Assembly: GCA_009779295.1 (NCBI GenBank)
Contig: WREN01000032.1
Location: forward strand, 1 to 12,377
Source of the DNA: Oscillospiraceae bacterium
GTDB lineage: Bacteria; Bacillota; Clostridia; Oscillospirales; CAG-272
Direction: 5' to 3'
DNA length: 12,377 bases
Part shown: piece by piece, positions 6,627 to 12,377 of the stretch
Layout: every line of letters begins with the position of its first letter
How positions within the stretch are numbered: position 1 is the stretch's first letter
Program-made: the position numbers and the translations under genes
Notes under the pieces: generated by a model
Told to the model about the DNA's origin: nothing
What the model saw: only the letters and a program-made list of their open reading frames with translations
The model's database searches: none

Positions 6627-6652
6627 TTACAAAAGGGGTGAAAAGTTATAAA

Positions 6653-7435
6653 ATGAAAATCGGATGCTGCTTATCTTTTAAAGATGAAGAAAGAATCAAA
6701 CTCGGAAAAGCTCTCGGTTTAGAGTTTATGGAAACGGCGTTGGTAAGTTTATCGCAAGCAAATAGTGAAGAGATAGCACAGTTCGCGGAGTTTTTGCATG
6801 AAATCGATTTCAAATGTCCGGCGGCGAATTTAATGTTTCCGGGCGATATGAGGCTCACTGGACCGGAAGCGGATTTCAAAAAAGCAGAGGATTATCTGTA
6901 CCGAACTTTCGAAAATGTGAAAAAGGTTGGCATAAAAGTAATTGTTTTCGGAAGCGGGGGAGCTCGGCGCGTTCCTGAGGGATTCTCAATCGAAGCCGCA
7001 ACTGAACAGCTTGTCGAACTGTGCTCGGATTATATCTCGCCCGTAATGGAGAAGTATGACGTCGTATGCGGGATAGAGGAATTGCTGAAACGCAGTTGTA
7101 ATATTTTGAACAATTGTAAGGAAGCTATGGATGTTGTTTACAAAGTCAACAAACCGAGTATAAAACTGCTCGCGGATTTGTTCCACATCGGAATGGAAAA
7201 CGAGCCGGTTGAAAGTTTGGCGGATTACAAGGGGTACATCGCGCACGTGCATATCTCAAGCCCGAAGAATAACGGCGCGTTCCCGCGCGACGGCGATGGC
7301 GAGGATTATAAACTGTTCTTCGATATGCTGCGGAAAACAGGTTACGGCGAAGGATTGGTTTCGATTGAAGGCAATGACGGCGGAAATTTTGAAGCCGCGG
7401 TAGTTGAAACTTTGAGATGTTTGAAGAAAATATAA
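6653..7435 (+). CDS. Sugar-phosphate isomerase/epimerase-like TIM barrel protein (paralogue A)
   Basis: A 260-residue xylose-isomerase-like TIM barrel (AP endonuclease 2 family fold). Likely divalent-metal ligands are E142 or E143 (CGIEELLK), D175 and H178 (LLADLFHIG), H200 (IAHVHISSP) and E239 (LVSIEGND), the E-D-H-H-E set common to these enzymes. They isomerise or epimerise sugars or polyols, or act as dehydratases; the substrate is unknown. The ATG at 6653 is preferred over GTG at 6638: AAGGGGTGA at 6632-6640 is then an upstream ribosome site rather than being part of the start, and the protein begins MKIG like its paralogue at 7852. It is the first gene of the operon and is followed after 1 nt by the phospholipase-C-like gene. 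It shares many positions with the second barrel gene but is clearly diverged. Confidence 0.87.
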   Translation: MKIGCCLSFKDEERIKLGKALGLEFMETALVSLSQANSEEIAQFAEFLHEIDFKCPAANLMFPGDMRLTGPEADFKKAEDYLYRTFENVKKVGIKVIVFGSGGARRVPEGFSIEAATEQLVELCSDYISPVMEKYDVVCGIEELLKRSCNILNNCKEAMDVVYKVNKPSIKLLADLFHIGMENEPVESLADYKGYIAHVHISSPKNNGAFPRDGDGEDYKLFFDMLRKTGYGEGLVSIEGNDGGNFEAAVVETLRCLKKI

Positions 7436-7436
7436 A

Positions 7437-7838
7437 ATGGCTGCACTTGACATACACATTCAAATAGCAAATCATTTTATCGATATTCTCAAAGACATTT
7501 CTCCTTCTCAATTTATGATGGGAACTATCGTTCCGGATTGCGGCGGAGCACCGCAAGTATCGCATTACACATCAACGGGTGAGAAGGACGCTATCCGAAG
7601 TCAGGAATTTTATGATACCTACGTAAAATATGAAGAAGACCCTGAACTAAAATCATTCTTCCTCGGTTATTACGTACATCTACTCGCGGATACAGCTTGG
7701 TGGAATCACGTTTGGATTCCCGCGAGCATCAAATACGCGAAAGAAATTGAAAAGGACAGGAAATTTATAAAAGAAATTAAAACGAAGCCGTATGATGTAA
7801 ATATAATTATTAATGAACTACAAAATAAAATATTTTAA
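7437..7838 (+). CDS. Short zinc-dependent phospholipase C-like protein (133 aa)
   Basis: The protein starts MAALDIHIQIANHF and contains GTIVPDCGGAPQVSHY (29-44) and LGYYVHLLADTAWWNHVW (76-93). The pattern of an N-terminal His (H7), a PD (D34), SH (H43) and H-x-x-x-D (H81, D85) is that of the zinc-dependent phospholipase C / S1-P1 nuclease-like helical family, in which these residues hold zinc. As I recall them, clostridial members are usually 200-300 residues, with a further ligand-bearing helical half. This one ends at 133 with INELQNKIF, so it is probably C-terminally shortened or a minimal form. The ATG lies 1 nt after the preceding stop and has only a weak ribosome site, suggesting coupling. 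Its place between two isomerase-like genes is unusual. Hydrolase activity is not assured. Confidence 0.6.
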   Translation: MAALDIHIQIANHFIDILKDISPSQFMMGTIVPDCGGAPQVSHYTSTGEKDAIRSQEFYDTYVKYEEDPELKSFFLGYYVHLLADTAWWNHVWIPASIKYAKEIEKDRKFIKEIKTKPYDVNIIINELQNKIF

Positions 7839-7851
7839 GGAGTAAAAAATT

Positions 7852-8655
7852 ATGAAAATTGGCGCATGTATGGGAATGGGCGGAGCACAAAACATTATGG
7901 TGCTGAAAAATATCGGGTATGAGTATGTTGAAACGGGTTTATGGGAGGCATACTCGGCGGACGACGCTAAAAAAGATGAGTATCTGAACGCGCTTGCGAA
8001 AGCCGGCTTGAAATGCGAAGCGTCGGCATACGCGTTTCCGGGCGTTTACAATCCTGCGGGGAAGCAGACAGCGGAAGACATTAAAATCGCATTAGAAAAA
8101 TTCTATGACGTTATAAGCAAGACGCGTTATATGGAAAACGAAATTCTGGTGGTAGGAGCGGGTGGCGTGCGCAACTATCCTGTCGATCAGGGCTATGACA
8201 TCAACAACGTATACGATCAGCTCGCTCAAATCTGCGCGGAAGTAATTTCGCCGGTTTGCGCGGAATTCGGCTTGACCGCCGCGCTTGAAGGATTGCAGAA
8301 AAGGGAATCGCCGACGTTCAACCTGACCGAACAGGCGGTTATGACGGCGAAGAAATCCGGCAAAGACAATATAAAAGTCATGACGGATTATTTTCACATC
8401 TTCATCGAAAACGAAGATATGACGAAATTCAGCACGTTCGGCGATTATATCGTTCACGCGCACATTGCGAATCCGGTTGGGCGCGTTATGCCTTGCGAAA
8501 ACGACGGCGCGGATTACACAGCTTTCTTCGGCGAACTCAAAAAAGCCGGATATAACGCGCGTTGTTCCGTCGAAGCGGGAATACAGGGCGAATACGAGCC
8601 TACGATGGCGGCAGCGTTTAAAGAAATGAAAAAATATAAGGAGATGTTTGAATGA
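7852..8655 (+). CDS. Sugar-phosphate isomerase/epimerase-like TIM barrel protein (paralogue B)
   Basis: A 267-residue TIM barrel of the same family as the gene at 6653; both begin MKIG and share S-P-V (ISPV) and the D-F/Y-F-H-I metal block. Likely metal ligands: E146 (AALEGLQK), D179 and H182 (VMTDYFHIF), H204 (VHAHIANP) and E241 (CSVEAGIQG). AFPGVYNP (61-68) matches MFPGDMRL of paralogue A, and VGAGGVRNYP (101-110) matches FGSGGARRVP, a glycine loop probably at the substrate phosphate or hydroxyl. The pair may act on successive or mirror substrates, or form a heteromer; this is inference. AAGGAG sits 11 nt before the ATG. The stop overlaps the next start as ATGA. GC content and codon use look similar to the iron-sulfur genes that follow. 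Confidence 0.88.
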   Translation: MKIGACMGMGGAQNIMVLKNIGYEYVETGLWEAYSADDAKKDEYLNALAKAGLKCEASAYAFPGVYNPAGKQTAEDIKIALEKFYDVISKTRYMENEILVVGAGGVRNYPVDQGYDINNVYDQLAQICAEVISPVCAEFGLTAALEGLQKRESPTFNLTEQAVMTAKKSGKDNIKVMTDYFHIFIENEDMTKFSTFGDYIVHAHIANPVGRVMPCENDGADYTAFFGELKKAGYNARCSVEAGIQGEYEPTMAAAFKEMKKYKEMFE

Positions 8656-9527
8656 GCGAAGTAAATTTTAAACAACAAATCAAAGAATTCGCGGAAAAAG
8701 CCGGAATCGATCTGATCGGATTCGCCGCGAAAGAGCGTTTCGACGGACTTGACAAACGTTACAATCCTTTTTCAATCTTCCCCGAAGCCGAAACCGTTAT
8801 ACTTCTCGGAAGGCGTATCACGCGCGGAACGTTGCGCGGAATCGAGGAAGGCAGTAATTTTACAGATTACCCGATGTGGGGCTATTCGTGGCTTGAGGAT
8901 ATTTTCATCTCGCAAGTCTGCTATGATCTGACGTGCTTTATTGAAAACGCCGGTTACGAAGCCGTGCCGATTTTCCCGAATCCAAAAGAAAGTTACGGCA
9001 TGGGCGTTCCGGTCGCTCCCGACCGTCCCGCTCCGAACGTCGCGCCTGATTTCGATTATGCTGCCGTTGCGTGCGGATTAGGCGAAATCAGTTTAAACGA
9101 TGTTTTCCTTTCGTACCGTTTCGGACCGCGTCAGCGTTTCCAGATGATAATCACCGACGCGCCGCTTGAAAGCGATCCGTTAAGCGACCGTAAAATCTGC
9201 GACAAATGCGGCAGATGCGCGAAAATATGTCCGCTGAACGCTATTGATCCTAACACCACAAAAGAAATAACGATCTGCGGCAAAACGATGGAAACCGCGC
9301 AGATCGATTACTCAATGTGCCGCCGCTGCCGGAACGGAGCGGGCGGAAACCGCCTTATAGGTTCGGCAAAACCGGACAGGCATGCCGCTCTGTGCAACAG
9401 GACTTGCATAATCAATCTGGAGGAAAAGAATCTCATCGACAACACGTTTGAGAATCCGTTCCGGACATCGCCTCCTTGGGGAAAAGACGTTTTAGAGAGA
9501 ATCGTTACAGTAAACGAGGAGGAGTAA
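8652..9527 (+). CDS. QueG/RdhA-like 4Fe-4S protein (paralogue 1, 291 aa)
   Basis: The N-terminal region (about 1-170) resembles the flavin/cobalamin-reductase-like fold shared by epoxyqueuosine reductase and reductive dehalogenases: FPEAETVILLGR (43-54), RGTLRGIEEG (58-67), and GLGEISLNDVFLSYRFGPR (142-160) followed by MIITDAPLESDP. A [4Fe-4S] motif CDKCGRCAKICP has C183, C186, C189 and C193. Four further cysteines, C223, C226, C248 and C252, could bind a second cluster, but their spacing is not the usual ferredoxin one. A cytoplasmic electron-transfer or reductase role is implied; there is no Tat signal. At 291 residues it is shorter than QueG, so a housekeeping queuosine role is unlikely. 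It overlaps the upstream isomerase gene as ATGA. The ribosome site (AAGGAGA) lies in the end of that gene. The substrate and cobalamin binding are unproven. Confidence 0.8.
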   Translation: MSEVNFKQQIKEFAEKAGIDLIGFAAKERFDGLDKRYNPFSIFPEAETVILLGRRITRGTLRGIEEGSNFTDYPMWGYSWLEDIFISQVCYDLTCFIENAGYEAVPIFPNPKESYGMGVPVAPDRPAPNVAPDFDYAAVACGLGEISLNDVFLSYRFGPRQRFQMIITDAPLESDPLSDRKICDKCGRCAKICPLNAIDPNTTKEITICGKTMETAQIDYSMCRRCRNGAGGNRLIGSAKPDRHAALCNRTCIINLEEKNLIDNTFENPFRTSPPWGKDVLERIVTVNEEE

Positions 9528-9531
9528 TTAA

Positions 9532-10656
9532 ATGAAACTCACTTCAGAAATGATTAAAGCGAAAGCCGCCGAACTCGGCATCGACGACATCGGTATTGCC
9601 AACATCGAACGTTATTCCGAGGCTCCGCCCTTAATGAACCCTAAGAATTATTTCCCGAACGCGAAATCGGTTATAGTGATAGTCCAGCGTATTCCGCGCG
9701 GTACATACCGCGGCATCGAAGAGGGTACGCATTGGCATAACTACACGTTCTACGCCTACAACAGGTTGAACATGATTTTCCGTCCTAAACTTACATACTC
9801 TCTGGCGTGTTTCATCGAAGATCACGGCTGGGAAGCTGTACCGCATTACCCCGCCGTTTCCGAGAGAGAACCTACCAGACCGCCCGTCGCTCCCGGCAAA
9901 CTCCCCGCGAACATCGCGACCAGTATCCGTCTTATGGCGGTCGGCGCAGGGGTCGGCGAAATGGGTCACTCAAAAGTGTTCTTAAATCCCAAATTCGGTC
10001 CGCGTGTACGTCTTGACAGTATCATGACCGACGCGGAACTCGAACCCGATCCGATGATTAAGCCCGGGACGCTGTGCAATAAGTGCGGGCGATGCGTTAA
10101 AGACTGCCCTGCCGACGCGATTCCGGGCGTAAAGGAAACGGATAAATTAATTAAAATCCGGATCGGCGGTATAGAAATTTCGTGGGCTGACGTCGATATG
10201 GGCAAATGCGTTTTAACTCACCACGGATTGAACAACACTATTTCGCCGTTCCTCAAAAAAGATTTTCCCAACTTCGAGTTTGACGTTTCCAAAGCCGAAA
10301 TGACCGAGGAAGAAGCATACCGTCTCGCGTATCCCGCTACCGGCGGGCAATGGGGAATGGCGTTGTACGACGAATACAGCAGCGCTACTATGAAATATCC
10401 CAGTTACGTACGTGGTCACGGCGGTTACTACGCTTTATGCGGCGCGCGCGGCTGTATTCGCGCTTGCATGGACAACCTTGAGAAGAATAATAAAATAAAA
10501 AACACATTTAAAAATCCTTTCTACAAAAAACCGCAATGGTTATTATCGCACAAAAAAGATGAGAAAGTCGGCGTTATAAACCCGTTCCGTGAAAAATGGT
10601 TCGAAGAAAATCATCCTAATTTGATAAAAGGAGAGCAGGGATATGAAAATGAATAA
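9532..10656 (+). CDS. QueG/RdhA-like 4Fe-4S protein (paralogue 2, 374 aa)
   Basis: A diverged duplicate of the gene just upstream. Shared blocks: FPNAKSVIVIVQR (41-53), RGTYRGIEEG (56-65), VGEMGHSKVFLNPKFGPR (141-158), IMTDAELEPDP and CNKCGRCVKDCP (C182, C185, C188, C192). A probable second cluster uses C226, C303, C308 and C312 (ALCGARGCIRACMDNL). Compared with paralogue 1 it carries an insertion of about 60 residues (roughly 229-295) between C226 and C303, including a TEEEAYRLAYPATGGQWG stretch. It has no signal peptide, so it should be cytoplasmic. GAGGAG at about 10 nt upstream is a strong ribosome site; the gap to paralogue 1 is 4 nt and the stop overlaps the next gene by 14 nt. The two may form a heterodimeric redox unit serving the isomerase-like enzymes; that is inference. 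Confidence 0.8.
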   Translation: MKLTSEMIKAKAAELGIDDIGIANIERYSEAPPLMNPKNYFPNAKSVIVIVQRIPRGTYRGIEEGTHWHNYTFYAYNRLNMIFRPKLTYSLACFIEDHGWEAVPHYPAVSEREPTRPPVAPGKLPANIATSIRLMAVGAGVGEMGHSKVFLNPKFGPRVRLDSIMTDAELEPDPMIKPGTLCNKCGRCVKDCPADAIPGVKETDKLIKIRIGGIEISWADVDMGKCVLTHHGLNNTISPFLKKDFPNFEFDVSKAEMTEEEAYRLAYPATGGQWGMALYDEYSSATMKYPSYVRGHGGYYALCGARGCIRACMDNLEKNNKIKNTFKNPFYKKPQWLLSHKKDEKVGVINPFREKWFEENHPNLIKGEQGYENE

Positions 10657-12103
10657 AGTTTTTGCGGTTTTTCTTGCAATCACGTTTATTGTATTATTGT
10701 CCGCTTGCGGCGGGGAGCAATCAAGCGGGCCGCAGGATACAATATCCGGAGACTCAAATAACAATGAAGCTGAAACTACAAGGGATTATTTATCCACGCT
10801 TCCGGCAAAAAATTACGGCGGTAAAGAATTTCGGGTGATAGTTCAGACATATGACCGCCATCCTAACGTTGCCGAAGAAATAAACGGCGAGCCTGTAAAC
10901 GACGCGCTGTATGAACGCGACGCTTTCATCTCTGAGCGCTACGGTATCGAATTCAAATACTATAAATATGAATCTCTTGCCGCAGGAACCCAACTCATGA
11001 ACGAAGTTCAAAAAGTTTGTTTAGCCGCAGAAGACCTGTATGACCTTATCATCGCGTCGCCGGCGCATCACTACAGAATTCTGATGCCTCAAGGAATTTT
11101 GTTGAATCTAAAAGACATACCCAATTTGGATTTGCGCGCTCCTTGGTGGTCGCAGGCTATGTACAATTACACGCAGATCAACAACAATTTGTACACGTTA
11201 AGCGGGTCGATCGCGTTGAATTATTATTATGCTCCTTGCGTTCTTACATTTAATAAGAAAATTGCGGATGCTTATAATCTCGGGAATTTATATAAATATG
11301 TTTTCGACGGTTCATGGACGCTTGATAAGTTTTCGGGTTTATTGAAAGATACATGGGCTGACCTTAACGGCGACGGCGCGATGAAAGCTTATGAAGATCA
11401 GTTCGCGTTGTCTTTGGATGATTTGATGGGTCAGGCATTTTATATTTCATCAGGCGGCACGCAGATTGAATATGACAGCGACGGTATTCCGCAATTCAGC
11501 ATGGCTTCGCCGAAAAACATAAATATAATAGATAAACTTGTCTCAATAATTGTCGATAAAGAAAGGGTACTGCCCACGGAACCTCTTGGCGGCGTTGAAT
11601 TTAAAACCAAACCGTTCATTGAGGGAATGGCGTTGTTTATGGGTTATAACATGAGCGGTGTCATCGCCGATTTACGCTCTATGGAAGATGCTTACGGCAT
11701 ACTCCCGCTTCCGAAATGGAACGAAACGCAGGATAAATTTTTGACATACGGAAGCGCGTTCGGACCATGCGGAGCCGCGATACCGATTACCAATAAAGAT
11801 GTTGACATGACAGGGCTTTTGATGGAAGTAATGGCTTACATTTCTTACAATACTGTCGGACCGGAAATGTACAACGTTACGATTAAAGAAAAAATTTCGC
11901 GTGACGACGATTCGGCGAAAATGCTCGATATAATTTATGAAGATATTATATTCGACCTCAACGGCATATACAATTTTAACAATATCGGCGTTATGCTCCG
12001 CACATACATCATATACGCGAAAACACCGTTCATGTCGCAGTATGAAGCAAATATCACAAAAGCTCAGAGCGAACTTGATGCGTTGATAGATTCTTTCAAT
12101 TGA
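10643..12103 (+). CDS. Extracellular solute-binding lipoprotein (ABC type)
   Basis: A 486-residue family-1-like solute-binding protein. The N-terminus is a lipoprotein signal: basic MKMNK, a hydrophobic core and the lipobox LSAC with lipidated C22, then a Ser/Asn/Glu-rich linker (about 23-48). The mature part starts KEFRVIVQTYDRH. DLNGDGAMKAYE (240-251) matches a 12-residue EF-hand calcium loop (D, N, D and E at 1, 3, 5 and 12), a feature I recall in clostridial members. The C-terminal ISRDDDSAKMLDIIYEDI (418-435) is typical of clostridial carbohydrate-binding members. The start at 10643 has GGAG 9 nt upstream and overlaps the iron-sulfur gene by 14 nt. It is the last gene before the terminator, and no permease or ATPase genes are present, so it would need a transporter encoded elsewhere or act as a sensor. 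The ligand is unknown. Confidence 0.88.
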   Translation: MKMNKVFAVFLAITFIVLLSACGGEQSSGPQDTISGDSNNNEAETTRDYLSTLPAKNYGGKEFRVIVQTYDRHPNVAEEINGEPVNDALYERDAFISERYGIEFKYYKYESLAAGTQLMNEVQKVCLAAEDLYDLIIASPAHHYRILMPQGILLNLKDIPNLDLRAPWWSQAMYNYTQINNNLYTLSGSIALNYYYAPCVLTFNKKIADAYNLGNLYKYVFDGSWTLDKFSGLLKDTWADLNGDGAMKAYEDQFALSLDDLMGQAFYISSGGTQIEYDSDGIPQFSMASPKNINIIDKLVSIIVDKERVLPTEPLGGVEFKTKPFIEGMALFMGYNMSGVIADLRSMEDAYGILPLPKWNETQDKFLTYGSAFGPCGAAIPITNKDVDMTGLLMEVMAYISYNTVGPEMYNVTIKEKISRDDDSAKMLDIIYEDIIFDLNGIYNFNNIGVMLRTYIIYAKTPFMSQYEANITKAQSELDALIDSFN

Positions 12104-12132
12104 AAAAAGGCGTCTAATCAGACGCCTTTTTT
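12103..12132 (+). terminator. Rho-independent terminator of the operon
   Basis: Right at the stop codon, AAAAAAGGCGTC (12103-12114) and GACGCCTTTTTT (12121-12132) form a perfect 12-bp inverted repeat around the 6-nt loop TAATCA. The six-bp GC-rich core is followed by the T tract. The flanking A and T runs would also allow termination on the other strand, so it may be bidirectional. Confidence 0.93.
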
Positions 12133-12134
12133 AT

Positions 12135-12377
12135 ATTTGTACAACCATTAAACTTCGCAAACCGTTCCAAACATTCGGTAACATCATAAAATTATGCCAC
12201 ATAGGAAACAACGGCAGCCTTGACACAAGTACGGCGGGAATAATCAATATCACCGCCGATCGTCCGACGACTATAACTAATTTATGGGTAGGCCATACGT
12301 ACGAAATAGAAGAAGTAAGCGGAGAAGGTTACTCTGTCAGCTACGAAGGGAAAGAAGTGACTATCACCGAAGGTCAG
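12135..12377 (+). pseudogene. Start-less fragment of a Cna-B/SpaA-like surface protein domain (runs off the window)
   Basis: One frame is open from inside the SBP gene through the terminator to the window end. From about 12234 it reads AGIINITADRPTTITNL, then WVGHTYEIEEVSGEGYSVSY and EGKEVTITEGQ. T-x-T-x-L-x-V-G-x-x-Y-x-[IV]-x-E-x-x-G-x-G-Y is the signature rhythm of Cna-B/SpaA prealbumin-like domains found in Gram-positive wall and pilin proteins. I see no ATG, GTG or TTG in this frame between 12100 and 12377, and the residues before about 12210 do not look like any such domain. No promoter was recognised. It is probably a 5'-truncated gene or recombined repeat module whose rest lies to the right; a sequencing or assembly break is the alternative. 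The domain call is by eye. Confidence 0.45.

Noticed and set aside
6638..6652. GTG at 6638 as the start of the first isomerase-like gene
   Set aside because: The GTG is itself part of the AAGGGGTGA ribosome site. ATG at 6653 gives MKIG, matching the paralogue at 7852.
7146..7565. 139-codon minus-strand frame opposite the isomerase and phospholipase-C-like genes
   Set aside because: Antisense to two real genes, Arg/Cys-rich composition, no ribosome site.
12194..12223. ATG at 12194 as start of the Cna-B-like gene
   Set aside because: It is in a different frame and meets TGA after nine codons, before the domain-like sequence.

Overview
The window reads as chromosomal DNA of an anaerobic, Clostridia-like member of the Firmicutes. 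This is an inference from several features: strong Shine-Dalgarno sequences of the GGAGG type, AT-rich extended -10 promoters, an acyl-CoA dehydratase activase N-terminus, PurE class I and PurN of clostridial appearance, a lipoprotein solute-binding protein with an EF-hand-like loop, and two oxygen-sensitive-looking 4Fe-4S proteins. There are no tRNA or rRNA genes, CRISPR arrays, transposases or phage genes. No gene-free stretch exceeds 300 bases.

Left block (positions 1 to about 6554, all on the minus strand, read right to left). A very good promoter (TTGACA, 17 bp, TATACT) drives guaB (IMP dehydrogenase). guaB is followed after 1 nt by a Cof-type HAD phosphatase. That gene overlaps, by ATGA, a 52-codon ORF that looks like only the C-terminal part of a histidine phosphatase. 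A second clear promoter, whose -35 box lies on the stop codon of that ORF, starts purE and purN. Downstream of purN are a 76-aa two-segment membrane protein, a nucleotidyltransferase, a YihX-like HAD hydrolase, a HisRS/HisZ-like protein with no anticodon-binding domain, and the first 38 codons of a 2-hydroxyacyl-CoA dehydratase activase that runs off the left edge. The stretch from about 1046 to 2803 is visibly more AT-rich than purE/purN and may have a separate history.

Right block (about 6598 to 12132, plus strand) is divergent from guaB and looks like one six-gene operon. It has a promoter with a perfect TATAAT and ends in a perfect hairpin terminator. Order: sugar-phosphate isomerase/epimerase-like TIM barrel A, a short zinc-dependent phospholipase-C-like protein, TIM barrel B (a diverged paralogue of A), two paralogous QueG/RdhA-like 4Fe-4S proteins, and a lipoprotein solute-binding protein without permease or ATPase genes. 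Every junction is tight (overlap, or a gap of 1 to 13 nt), so the products probably act together. The gene families suggest uptake or sensing of a small organic compound (perhaps a sugar or polyol) plus isomerase-like and iron-sulfur redox chemistry. The actual substrate cannot be read from the sequence. This operon is the best candidate for an undescribed system here.

Right edge (12133 to 12377). After the terminator, an open frame with no start codon encodes what looks like a Cna-B/SpaA-type surface-protein domain. It may be a 5'-truncated gene remnant or the product of a rearrangement.
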